The notes beneath the pieces are model-generated. The model made no database searches. It saw nothing but the letters and a program-made list of their open reading frames with translations, and was not told the DNA's origin. A DNA stretch of 42,825 nucleotides from NCBI GenBank assembly GCA_945860095.1, contig CAMAPP010000008.1, positions 1 to 42,825 of the forward strand. The letters run 5' to 3'. This document shows, one piece after another, positions 7,993 to 16,252 of the stretch; positions within the stretch are counted from its first letter, which is position 1; the number at the start of each line of letters is the position of its first letter. Source of the stretch: Rhizobium sp. Q54. GTDB taxonomy: Bacteria; Pseudomonadota; Alphaproteobacteria; CADEGL01. The position numbers and the translations under genes are program-made.

Positions 7993-9732
7993 ATGACTCT
8001 CGGCGCGATCATCGGCAAGACGACCCATCCCGTGCTGGCCGAGGCCCTGGCGAATTGCCGCAAGGGCATGCGCGTGGTCGCGCTGTTCGGTTTCTTCATC
8101 AACATGTTGATGCTGACCAGCGCGATTTACATGATGCAGGTCTATGACCGGGTGCTGAACAGCCAAAGCATCCCCACCCTCGTCGTACTGACGCTGGTGA
8201 CCATGCTCGCGCTCGTCGTCATGGGTCTGCTCGATGGCTTGCGCAATCTCGTCTTCGTGCACATGGGCACTTGGCTCGACAACCGGCTTTCGGGCCTGTT
8301 GTTCGCGGCGGGCGTCGCCGACACCGTGCGCCAAGGCCGCGATCCCTCGGTGCAGGCATTGCGCGATCTTTCGACGTTTCGCGGCTTTCTGACCGGGCCG
8401 GCGATTTTCCCGATTCTCGACGCGCCCTGGGCGCCGATTTTCATGATCGTGATTTTTCTCATGCATCCGGCCTTGGGCGTCTTCTCGCTGCTGGGCGCGG
8501 TGGTGCTGTTAGCCATGGCGCTGTGGAACGAACGCGCGACGCGCGACCGGCTGGCGAAGGCCGGACAAGCGCAGAACATGGCCATCCAGCAGGCCGAACG
8601 CGCCGTGCGCAACGCCGACGTGATCGAGGCGATGGGCATGTTGCCCAATCTGGTCGCGCGCTGGTACCGGCAGAATGGCGTCGCGCTGCAACTCCAGGCC
8701 GAGGCCAGCATCGCCGGCGGGCGCATCGCCGCCGCCTCGAAGATCGTGCGCCTCGGCTTGCAATCCGGGATTCTCGGCGTCGGCGCCTATCTCGTCTTGC
8801 GCGACGGCTTGTCGCCCGGCTCGATGATGGCGGCCTCGATTCTCATGGGTCGCGCGCTTTCGCCGGTCGAGCAGGCGATCGGCTCGTGGCGTTCGGCGAT
8901 TCAGGCGCGCACCGCCTTCCAGCGCATCCGCCAGCACCTGGAGAACGCGCCCCAGCGCGGCGTGGCCATGAAGCTGCCCGCGCCGACCGGGCATTTGAAG
9001 GTCGAGGCGCTGACCTATGCCCATCCGCGTTCCGTCGAGCCGACATTGCGCAATATCGCCTTCGAATTGCTGCCGGGCGAAACCATGGGCCTCATCGGCC
9101 CGACCGCGAGCGGAAAATCGACGCTCGCCCGCCTCCTGGTCGGCAATCTGCCGCCACGCTTCGGCCATGTGCGTCTCGACGGCGTTGATGTCGCGCATTG
9201 GGAACCCGAGGACCTGGGCCGCCATCTCGGCTACATGCCCCAGGATGTCGAATTGTTCGGCGGCACCATCCGCGAGAACATCGCGCGCATGGGCGAGGGC
9301 GAGCCCGATGCGGTTATCGCCGCCGCGCGCATGGCGGGCGTGCACGACATGATCCTGCGCTTGCCGAGCGGGTACGACACCGAACTCGGCGCGGGCGGCG
9401 CCACGCTTTCGGGCGGCCAGCGCCAGCGCGTGGCCCTGGCCCGTGCGGTCTTCGGCGAGCCGAGCTTCCTCGTGCTCGACGAGCCCAATTCGAGCCTCGA
9501 TCAATTGGGCGAGGATGCGCTGGTGTCGTGCATCCAGGCGCTCAAATCGCGCAACGCGACCGTCATCGTCATCGCCCACCGCCCGTCCATTCTGCGCCAT
9601 GTCGACAAGATTCTCGTGCTGCGCGATGGCGCCGTGCAAATGTTCGGGCCGCGCGACGAGGTGATTCCCAAGGTCACGGGTCAAGCGGTCACGGGTCAGT
9701 TGCCCAAGCAAGCGGGTCAGGCCCATGGCTGA
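7993..9732 (+). CDS. Type I secretion ABC transporter/permease (PrtD family)
   Basis: 579 residues from the ATG at 7993; an in-frame TTG at 7966 would add nine residues, and neither start has a strong ribosome site. The N-terminal half is a six-helix ABC transmembrane domain (for example residues 27-50 and 61-80) with the PrtD-type hallmark MQVYDRVL. The C-terminal half is an ATPase: Walker A GPTASGKST near residue 370, Q-loop PQDVELFGG, signature LSGGQRQR near 473, Walker B FLVLDEPN near 493, and the switch His in IAHRP. It is predicted to drive RTX protein export through the inner membrane with the next gene, which it overlaps by 8 bp; the adhesin upstream is the likely cargo. No TolC-type outer membrane gene is in the window. 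The 3' end carries a small in-frame duplication (TCACGGGTCA twice near 9675-9700). Confidence 0.93.
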   Translation: MTLGAIIGKTTHPVLAEALANCRKGMRVVALFGFFINMLMLTSAIYMMQVYDRVLNSQSIPTLVVLTLVTMLALVVMGLLDGLRNLVFVHMGTWLDNRLSGLLFAAGVADTVRQGRDPSVQALRDLSTFRGFLTGPAIFPILDAPWAPIFMIVIFLMHPALGVFSLLGAVVLLAMALWNERATRDRLAKAGQAQNMAIQQAERAVRNADVIEAMGMLPNLVARWYRQNGVALQLQAEASIAGGRIAAASKIVRLGLQSGILGVGAYLVLRDGLSPGSMMAASILMGRALSPVEQAIGSWRSAIQARTAFQRIRQHLENAPQRGVAMKLPAPTGHLKVEALTYAHPRSVEPTLRNIAFELLPGETMGLIGPTASGKSTLARLLVGNLPPRFGHVRLDGVDVAHWEPEDLGRHLGYMPQDVELFGGTIRENIARMGEGEPDAVIAAARMAGVHDMILRLPSGYDTELGAGGATLSGGQRQRVALARAVFGEPSFLVLDEPNSSLDQLGEDALVSCIQALKSRNATVIVIAHRPSILRHVDKILVLRDGAVQMFGPRDEVIPKVTGQAVTGQLPKQAGQAHG

Positions 9733-11101
9733 CGCGCCGCGGTACGGCGCGCTCGCGCCGATCAAGCCCGCGCCCTTGCCGGCGCCCTACGATCCGCCGC
9801 CCGAAACCGTGCCCGAGGACATGGGTATCGTTCCCGCGACGCGTTGGGGCATCATTATCCTGGTCTTGTTTTTCGGCGTGATCGGCGGCTGGGCGGCCTT
9901 CGTGCCGCTGTCGAGCGCGGCGGTCGCAACGGGCGTGGTCAGCCCCGATTCGAGCCGCAGGACCATCCAGCATCTCGAGGGCGGGGTGGTGCATGAAATC
10001 CTGGTGCGCAACGGCGACGAAGTCGAGAAGAACCAAGTTCTGGTACGGCTCGAGAGCACGCAGTCGAGCGCGGCGTTCGCGCAATTGCGCTCGCGCCATC
10101 GTGCCTTGAGCGCGCTGGAGGCCCGACTGATCGCCGAGCGCGACGGTCTGTCCCAGATTTCCTTTCCGCCGTGGATTCTTGCCGAAAAAAACGTCCCGGC
10201 CGTGGCCGAGGCGATTGCAGCACAGAACAATATCTTCAACGCACGCCGCCAGGGACTCGACGGGCAGGTCGCGATTCTCAAGCAGCGGGTCGCGCAGTCG
10301 CGCGAGGAAATCCTCGGCCTCAGGGACCAGATCGCCTCCGACGAAAAACAGCTCGTGTACGCGCGCGAGGAGGTCAAGGACCTCTCGACCTTGTTCGAGA
10401 AGGGCTTGGCGCAAAAGCCGCGCCTGCTGGCCATCCAGCGCCGCGAGGCAGAAATCGAGGGCGCGCGCGCGCAAAAGACCGCCGCCATCGCCCGGGCCCG
10501 GCAGGCGATTGGCGAAGCGGAACTGCGCATCATCGATTTGAAGACCACCCAGCTCAACGAAGTGGTCGGCCAGCTGCGCGACGCCCAGGTTGATTTGGCC
10601 GAGGTCGCCGAGAAGCTGCGCGCCGCCGAGGACGTGCTCAAGCGCGTCGATATCGTGTCGCCCATCGCGGGCACGGTCGTCGCCCAGGCCATTTTCACCG
10701 CCGGCGGCGTGGTCACGCCCGGGCAGAAGCTCATGGACATCGTGCCGAAGAACGACACGCTTGTGATCGACGCCCAGATCAATCCGCAAGACATCGAGAT
10801 GGTCCACCAAGGCCTCGAGGCCCAGGTGCGTTTCAGCGCCTTCAGTCAGCGGGTCTCGCAAACCGTATCCGGTCGCGTCGCCACCGTGTCGGCCGACCGC
10901 CTGGTCGATCAAAATTCGGGGCAGATTTATTACATGGCACGCATCGAGCTGACCGAGGACGCGGGTCCCAAACTCGGCGGCGGCGCCATCCAGGCCGGAA
11001 TGTCGGCTGAGGTCATGATCATCACCGGCAAGCGCACCGCGCTGGATTATCTCTTCCGGCCGTTACTTCACGGGGCGAACCGGGCGTTCCGCGAAAATTA
11101 A
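9725..11101 (+). CDS. HlyD-family type I secretion membrane fusion protein (PrtE-like)
   Basis: 458 residues, starting inside the 3' end of the ABC gene (8-bp overlap), which indicates translational coupling. A proline-rich cytoplasmic N-terminus (about 40 residues) is followed by one membrane helix (GIIILVLFFGVIGGWAAF). A biotinyl-lipoyl-like half (HLEGGVVHEILVRNGDEVEKNQVL), a long coiled-coil hairpin (about residues 110-310, many A/E/R/Q heptads), the second lipoyl half (VDIVSPIAGTVVAQ) and a beta-barrel domain complete the protein. These are the usual parts of HlyD/PrtE adaptors of about 430 to 480 residues that link the ABC exporter to an outer membrane duct. It ends 27 bp before the flavoenzyme gene. 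Confidence 0.93.
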   Translation: MADAPRYGALAPIKPAPLPAPYDPPPETVPEDMGIVPATRWGIIILVLFFGVIGGWAAFVPLSSAAVATGVVSPDSSRRTIQHLEGGVVHEILVRNGDEVEKNQVLVRLESTQSSAAFAQLRSRHRALSALEARLIAERDGLSQISFPPWILAEKNVPAVAEAIAAQNNIFNARRQGLDGQVAILKQRVAQSREEILGLRDQIASDEKQLVYAREEVKDLSTLFEKGLAQKPRLLAIQRREAEIEGARAQKTAAIARARQAIGEAELRIIDLKTTQLNEVVGQLRDAQVDLAEVAEKLRAAEDVLKRVDIVSPIAGTVVAQAIFTAGGVVTPGQKLMDIVPKNDTLVIDAQINPQDIEMVHQGLEAQVRFSAFSQRVSQTVSGRVATVSADRLVDQNSGQIYYMARIELTEDAGPKLGGGAIQAGMSAEVMIITGKRTALDYLFRPLLHGANRAFREN

Positions 11102-11128
11102 AGTCAACCGAATTCAGGGGAGGGATAC

Positions 11129-13171
11129 GTGGCTCAATACGACGCGCTCTTGAAGCCGTTCACGCTCAAGGGCCTCTCGTTCAAGAACCGCATCATGAGC
11201 ACCAGCCACGCCCCCGGCTACGCCAAGGACGGCAAGCCGCAGGAGCGATACCAGCTTTATCACGAGGAAAAGGCCAAGGGCGGAATCGGCCTGACATGTT
11301 TCGGCGGCGTGACCACCGTCGCGATCGATTCCCCGTCCAACGAATACAACCAGATTTCCGCCTCCGACGATTCGATCATTCCGTATTTCCAACAGCTCTC
11401 GGACCGCATCCATTCCCACGGCGCCAAGCTGATGGTGCAGCTGTCCCATATCGGACGAAAGATGCGCTGGGACTTGGATCCTTGGTTGCCGCCCATCGCG
11501 CCCTCGGCGGTGCGCGAGCCCTATCATCGCGGCCATCCCAAGGCGATGGAGGACTGGGATCTAAAGCGCATCGTCAAGGCCTATGCCCAGGCGGCGCGGC
11601 GGGCGAAGGCGGGCGGGCTCGACGGCCTCGAATTTCAATGCGCCTTTCAGAATCTCATCGATTCCTTCTGGTCCCCGGTCGCCAACCGGCGCTCCGACAA
11701 ATACGGCGGCAGCCTGGAGAACAGGCTGCGCTTCGTGATCGAGATTCTTTCCGAAACGCGCAAACTGGTGGGCGACGATTTCATCGTCGGCCTGCGCATG
11801 TCGGGCGACGAGATGATCGAGGGCGGCCTGTCGCACCGCGATTGCCTCGAAATCGCGCGCACGCTGGGCAAGACCGGCATGGTCGATTTCTTCGACGTCA
11901 TCGGCGGCGGCATGTACGACTATCGCGGCATATCGGTGTCGATGGCCGGAATGGCCATGCCGAACGCGCCGTTCATGTCGCTGGCGAGCGCGGTCAAGGC
12001 GGAAACCGGCATCGCCGTCTTCCACGGCCAGCGCATCACCGACCTCGCGACGGCCGCGCGCGCGATCGAGGATGGCCATTGCGACATGGTGGCGATGACG
12101 CGCGGCCATCTGGCCGATCCGCATATCGCGCGGAAATTGATCGAGGGCCGGCCCGAGGATATCCGCGAGTGCGTCGGCGCTGCGTGGTGCATCGAGCGAT
12201 TGTTCGTCGGCGGCGAGGCGTTGTGCGTGCAGAACCCCGCGACCGCGCGCGAGGCCACCATGCCCCATGTCGTGCCCAAGGCGGCGGCGCGGAAAAAGGT
12301 CGTGGTCGTCGGCGCGGGGCCCGGCGGTCTCGAGGCCGCGCGGGTTTCCGCCGAGCGCGGGCACGCGGTCGTGTTGTTCGAGGCGGACGAGCGCACGGGC
12401 GGACAGATCAACATCGCGGCCAAGGGGCCGACGCGGGAATCGCTCGCCGGCATCTCGCGCTGGCTCGACCGGCAGGTGAACAAGCTCGGCGTCGATGTGC
12501 GTCTCGATACCCGGGCCGATGGCGCCATGGTGCTGGCGGAAAAGCCCGACTTTGTGGTGATCGCCACCGGGGGCGAGCCGGGCATCGGCGAATTCGAGGG
12601 CCGGGAGCTGGCGGTTTCGACTTGGGACATCCTTACGGGCAAGACCGCGCCCGCCGAGCGCGTGCTGGTTTACGACGATGACGGACGCGAACCCGCGTCC
12701 TCGGCCGTCGAGACGATCCTGGCGCGCGGCTCGCGCGTGGAATTGGTGACGCCGGACCGTCACGCGGCGCAGGAAATCGGCGCCATCACCTATCCCACGC
12801 GTCTGAAGGCGTTTCACGAGGGCGGCGTGGCCGTGACGCCGGACTTCCGCATGCGGCGGATCTATCGCGAGGGCAATCGCCTGGTCGCCGTGATCACGAA
12901 TGTTTACACGGGCGACGAGGAGGAACGCGAGGTCGATCAGATCGTCGCCGAATTCGGCACCCGCCCGCGCGAGGCGATCTACCACGAATTGGTGCCCCAT
13001 TCGCGCAATCTGGGCGGGGTCGATCTCGAGGCGTTCGCCCACGGCCGGAAATGGCATATCGACGCCAATCCCGAGGGCCGCTTTGTCGTCGTGCGCGTGG
13101 GCGACGCGGTCTCGAGCCGCAATATCCACGCGGCGATCTACGACTCGCTGCGCTTCTGCAAGGAATTTTGA
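11129..13171 (+). CDS. NADH:flavin oxidoreductase, 2,4-dienoyl-CoA reductase/trimethylamine dehydrogenase-like
   Basis: 680 residues, GTG start behind AGGGGAGGG. Residues 1-375 form an Old Yellow Enzyme TIM barrel that would hold FMN. Residues 390-680 form an FAD/NAD(P)-binding module starting with the dinucleotide motif VVVVGAGPGGLEAARVSAERG. Between them a cysteine segment would normally bind a 4Fe-4S cluster. Here it reads ECVGAAWC (Cys348, Cys354) followed by Cys367, so the CxxC of FadH/TMADH is lost and only three Cys of the usual pattern are present. Enzymes of this branch include N-methylproline/betaine demethylases as well as dienoyl-CoA reductases, so an oxidative demethylase is possible. 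That reading is inference from motif style. The gene is 27 bp downstream of the HlyD gene and may be co-transcribed. Confidence 0.88.
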   Translation: MAQYDALLKPFTLKGLSFKNRIMSTSHAPGYAKDGKPQERYQLYHEEKAKGGIGLTCFGGVTTVAIDSPSNEYNQISASDDSIIPYFQQLSDRIHSHGAKLMVQLSHIGRKMRWDLDPWLPPIAPSAVREPYHRGHPKAMEDWDLKRIVKAYAQAARRAKAGGLDGLEFQCAFQNLIDSFWSPVANRRSDKYGGSLENRLRFVIEILSETRKLVGDDFIVGLRMSGDEMIEGGLSHRDCLEIARTLGKTGMVDFFDVIGGGMYDYRGISVSMAGMAMPNAPFMSLASAVKAETGIAVFHGQRITDLATAARAIEDGHCDMVAMTRGHLADPHIARKLIEGRPEDIRECVGAAWCIERLFVGGEALCVQNPATAREATMPHVVPKAAARKKVVVVGAGPGGLEAARVSAERGHAVVLFEADERTGGQINIAAKGPTRESLAGISRWLDRQVNKLGVDVRLDTRADGAMVLAEKPDFVVIATGGEPGIGEFEGRELAVSTWDILTGKTAPAERVLVYDDDGREPASSAVETILARGSRVELVTPDRHAAQEIGAITYPTRLKAFHEGGVAVTPDFRMRRIYREGNRLVAVITNVYTGDEEEREVDQIVAEFGTRPREAIYHELVPHSRNLGGVDLEAFAHGRKWHIDANPEGRFVVVRVGDAVSSRNIHAAIYDSLRFCKEF

Positions 13172-13222
13172 CCGCCGGCGCGCTTAAGTCGCGGCCCGGC
13201 GCGCGCCAAGTCGCGGCAAAGC

Positions 13223-13253
13223 AAAAAAACCGAGGCGCCCCAGCGCCCCGGTT
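13223..13253 (-). terminator. Rho-independent terminator of the DapA-family gene
   Basis: Between convergent genes. The stem AACCG-A-GGCGC / GCGCC-C-CGGTT (13228-13253, loop CCCA, one mismatch) is flanked on the left by seven A residues (13223-13229), which read as a U-tract for the minus-strand transcript. Confidence 0.8.
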
Positions 13254-13281
13254 CGTCTTTCGTCCGTGGGCGTCGCGGGCG

Positions 13282-14202
13282 CTATTCGGCGGCGCTGCGC
13301 TGGCTTGCCGGGAGGAAGCCGGTGTCTTCGTAGATTTCGCGCAACTTGGCCTTCTGTTCCTCGGTGAACATGAGCATCGGCGGGCGCGAATAGCCGCCCG
13401 TTTTGCCCAGCAAGGTCATCGATTCCTTGATCGCGATATAGCCCGAGCCAACCTTGAACAGGTCGTACACGCGGCAGACGATTTCATGCGCCCGGCGCGC
13501 GCCGGCGATATCGCCCTTTTGCCAGCAAGTATAGATATCGACCGCGGTCTTGCCGATGATCTGCGGCACCATCGCGACGCAACCGACCGCGCCCACCGCG
13601 AGGGCCGGCAGGTACAGGGATTCGAGGCCGACGAAAATGCGAATCTTGTCGCCGACGGTGCGGCACAGATCGTTCATCTGGAACATGTCGAAGGACGTGT
13701 CCTTGATGGCGACGATGCCGTCGATTTCGGCGAGCTGGGCCACGAGCTGCGGAGTCAGCACCGCGCGCACATAGCGCGGGCTGTTATACAGCATGATGTT
13801 CAGCCCGCTTTCGCCCGCGACCCGGCGGTAGAATTCCAGCACCTCGCGTTCGTCGAGCCCGGCATAGAGCGGGGTCAGCGTCATGCCGCCCGCGCACCCG
13901 GCCTTCTGGGCGTGCGCGGCGAGCTCGACCACCTCCTCGGTGCGAATCCCCGCCGGACCGCACAGCACGGGAATGCGGCCCTTGGTTTGGTCGAGCGCGA
14001 TTTCGACCACGCGCTTGCGCTCGGCCATGGACATGAGAAAGAACTCGCCGGTGCTCCCGCCCGCGATCACGCCATGGCAGCCGGCCTGGATGACGCTTTC
14101 GACGACTTGGCGATAGGCCGTCTCGTCGATCGCGCCGTTCTTGGTGAACGGCGTCACGATCACGGCGAACGAGCCGTGCCAGTCCACGCGCCTTTGGGCC
14201 AT
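13282..14202 (-). CDS. Dihydrodipicolinate synthase family (DapA-like) aldolase/lyase
   Basis: 306 residues from ATG at 14202, chosen because AAGGGAGA lies just upstream; the open frame to 14283 adds only low-complexity sequence. It is a single class I aldolase TIM barrel: GGSTGEF at residues 48-54 (substrate carboxylate loop), Tyr139 (LYNSP) and Schiff-base Lys167 (VAIKDTS). Length and motifs fit the DapA/NanA/KDG aldolase superfamily. The Ser in GGSTGE instead of the usual GTTGE, and the catabolic neighbours, argue for a sugar-acid or hydroxyproline-type lyase or dehydratase over the lysine pathway. The substrate is not resolvable. It shares its strand with the GlpD-like gene 128 bp upstream. 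Confidence 0.87.
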   Translation of the reverse strand: MAQRRVDWHGSFAVIVTPFTKNGAIDETAYRQVVESVIQAGCHGVIAGGSTGEFFLMSMAERKRVVEIALDQTKGRIPVLCGPAGIRTEEVVELAAHAQKAGCAGGMTLTPLYAGLDEREVLEFYRRVAGESGLNIMLYNSPRYVRAVLTPQLVAQLAEIDGIVAIKDTSFDMFQMNDLCRTVGDKIRIFVGLESLYLPALAVGAVGCVAMVPQIIGKTAVDIYTCWQKGDIAGARRAHEIVCRVYDLFKVGSGYIAIKESMTLLGKTGGYSRPPMLMFTEEQKAKLREIYEDTGFLPASQRSAAE

Positions 14203-14286
14203 ATTATGGTTCTCCCTTCGTCCGGTTCGGCGGCTGCATTTTCGTCGGACGGGCATTTTGCGCCCGCCCGCCTTGCCCCGCAACGG

Positions 14287-14322
14287 TCAGCCTACCCGCA
14301 AGGCTCGGCCTACTCGCAAGGC
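14287..14322. repeat. 18-bp tandem duplication
   Basis: Two adjacent units, 14287-14304 and 14305-14322, of the form TCRGCCTAYYCGCAAGGC, just past the stop of the GlpD-like gene. Confidence 0.75.
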
Positions 14323-14330
14323 TTGGCGCG

Positions 14331-15890
14331 TCAGGAAGTGCCCGGGCGCCGGTGGCGATGGGCCAAATAGGCGGTATAGCCGTCGGCTTCCTTCTCGATC
14401 CGCGCCTCGTCCCAGCCCAGGATGTCCGCGACCGTCTCGGCGGCCTTGCGGGCGGCCTCGCGGCCTTGGGTTTCGGTCCAGCCGGCGCCGACGCGGGCGA
14501 ACATGAGATCGATCAGATTGCCCGGCTGCTCGGTCTCGGCGGCGAAGCGCAGATCCGACAGCTTGATCTCCGGGTAGTGGTTGAGCAGGGCGGGCGAGGC
14601 CGGGCTATCGGGGAATTTGCGCGGCGAATAGTCGAGCGCCTGGGGCGCGCCCGAGGGCTTGATCGTGCGCGAGATCGCATCGGCCAGTTCGATCCCGCCC
14701 GAACGATGCGTCGTCACCGGGCCCGCCGTCATGGCGAATGCGCCGGGCATGCCATCGGCGGACAAATCGTGGGTCAGGCGCGACCGAGCGCCCTTGGGGA
14801 AGGCCGGATCGTAGGTCAGGGGCCGCACGCCGGCCCACGACCACAAGACATCGTCGCGTTTGTAGCCGAGGCCGGGCATGAGGTGGTTGAACTCGCGCAG
14901 CAGCCAATCGATATCGGCGTCGTCGGCCTTGATGTCGTCGATATCGCCGTCATAGACGGTTTCCGTCACCGCCATGTAATGCAGGCCCTGACGCCAGGGC
15001 ACGAGATATACCGGCTCCGTGCCCGCGCTGTTCAGCGAGATCACGCCGTAATCCTGAAAGCCTTCGGGCAGGCGCAGAACGATATGGGCGCCCTTGGTGC
15101 CGAAGATGCGCCGATTGACCTTGCCGCCGGTCAGGTTGTTCACCTTGTCGATCCAAATACCGGCCGTGTTCAGCAGGGTCTTGGCGCTTAGCGTCACCGG
15201 CGACTGGGTGCGGTCGAGCGCGTCGGCGATCGTCAGCGCATAGCCCTCGCCCACGCGCGCGAGACCCGTGAGCGGCGTGTAATTGCGCACGACCGCCCCC
15301 ATGCGCCGAGCATCCATCGCCATATCGACCGCCACGCGCTCGGCCCAATCGAACTGGTATTCGCGGAACATGGCGACGCCTTCGAGATTCCCCTGATCGC
15401 GGAGGGCTTGGTACATCGGTATCCGGCGCGCCTCGGCCGGCGACAGCCGCGTGTAGTCGAGCGGCGGGTTCTGCGGGCCCAGCGTCTTCAAGACCTTGAA
15501 GGCCAGATCGAGTTGCCACTTCTTGTGCTGCCCACCGCGATAGATCGGGAAGCCGAACTTGATGATGCGCGTGCGCGCCTCGGAGGTTGCGACGAATTCG
15601 CTGCGCGCGACCATGGCTTGGCGCGTCATGCGCAACGCGGTCGCAAGTTTTTTGGGGCTGAGCACCAAGTCCCACATCGAGCCCCCCGGCGCGAGATAGC
15701 GCAGCCCGCAATGAATGAGGCGCGTCGAGCGGCTCGACGAGCCCGAGGCGAAATCACCCTTGTCGATCAGCAGAACCGTGTAGCCGCGCGCGGCCAGCTG
15801 CTGGGCGGCGCTGCAGCCATTGATTCCGGCGCCGATCACGGCGGCGTCGAAGGTGCGGCCGGACAGTTCGGAAAGCAGGCTTCTCGGCAT
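14331..15890 (-). CDS. GlpD-family FAD-dependent glycerol-3-phosphate dehydrogenase-like protein
   Basis: 519 residues; ATG at 15890 preceded by AAAAGGGA. The N-terminal FAD-binding motif is AAVIGAGINGCSAAQQLAARG (about residues 15-35), followed by the GlpD-type SSSRSTRLIHCGLRYL and later IFGTKGAHIV and WSWAGVRPL. The canonical GlpD segment GGKLTTYR is altered to AGPVTTHRSGG. The family oxidises sn-glycerol 3-phosphate at the membrane face and passes electrons to quinone. No glpK, glpF or glpR is nearby, so a related polyol phosphate or other substrate is possible. Its promoter region faces the start of the long transport operon and contains the direct repeats at 15906-15935. Confidence 0.82.
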   Translation of the reverse strand: MPRSLLSELSGRTFDAAVIGAGINGCSAAQQLAARGYTVLLIDKGDFASGSSSRSTRLIHCGLRYLAPGGSMWDLVLSPKKLATALRMTRQAMVARSEFVATSEARTRIIKFGFPIYRGGQHKKWQLDLAFKVLKTLGPQNPPLDYTRLSPAEARRIPMYQALRDQGNLEGVAMFREYQFDWAERVAVDMAMDARRMGAVVRNYTPLTGLARVGEGYALTIADALDRTQSPVTLSAKTLLNTAGIWIDKVNNLTGGKVNRRIFGTKGAHIVLRLPEGFQDYGVISLNSAGTEPVYLVPWRQGLHYMAVTETVYDGDIDDIKADDADIDWLLREFNHLMPGLGYKRDDVLWSWAGVRPLTYDPAFPKGARSRLTHDLSADGMPGAFAMTAGPVTTHRSGGIELADAISRTIKPSGAPQALDYSPRKFPDSPASPALLNHYPEIKLSDLRFAAETEQPGNLIDLMFARVGAGWTETQGREAARKAAETVADILGWDEARIEKEADGYTAYLAHRHRRPGTS

Positions 15891-15905
15891 GGGTGGTCCC
15901 TTTTC

Positions 15906-15935
15906 GGTTCACAATCGGGTTTGGTTCACAATCGG
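15906..15935. repeat. 13-bp direct repeat, possible operator of the GlpD-like gene
   Basis: GGTTCACAATCGG occurs exactly at 15906-15918 and 15923-15935 (17-bp period), 16 bp upstream of the GlpD-like start. The spacing and position suggest a transcription factor site; the factor is unknown. Confidence 0.5.
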
Positions 15936-16042
15936 ATGAGGTACTAGCATGGGTTGCCGTCACCCGATACGACCGCCCGATACGCTGTTCGCATCCCAAT
16001 AATTCGGCCCAGGCGGAAGCGGTCGAAACAGGCCGTTGCGCC

Positions 16043-16070
16043 TTGACGCCGTTCGCGTCCTGGCTAGTAT
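16043..16070 (+). promoter_or_regulatory. Putative sigma70 promoter of the ten-gene transport/oxidation operon
   Basis: TTGACG (16043-16048), 16-bp spacer, TAGTAT (16065-16070). It lies about 180 bp upstream of the substrate-binding protein start and is the best match in the gap. Confidence 0.5.
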
Positions 16071-16252
16071 TGTCGGTCTCTATGCGCGCAATGCCGCAAA
16101 CTGGCTTTGCGCGAGTTCTCGTGTTGCCAAACAGAATGCCGAGCGTGCCGTCCGGTCAGCCGGGCCAAGGGGGGAGGGTCCCCACGGCGTCGCCGGTCCA
16201 ATATTTCTGCCTCGGGCGGTCGCGCCCGGCGGAGTCAGGGAGGAGTTTCGTC

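Larger units (their letters stand above)
15891..16252. other. Divergent intergenic region, 362 bp, between GlpD-like gene and transport operon
   Basis: Holds direct repeats close to the GlpD-like start (15906-15935) and a plausible promoter for the rightward operon (16043-16070). A leader of about 175 nt follows, with a possible hairpin whose arms are GCGCAA and TTGCGC (about 16085-16112). No gene or RNA family is recognised. Confidence 0.6.

Noticed and set aside
15893-16252. Extension of the binding-protein gene to an upstream ATG
   Set aside because: Would place 120 residues before a clear Tat signal and run through the promoter; the ATG at 16253 has a strong ribosome site.
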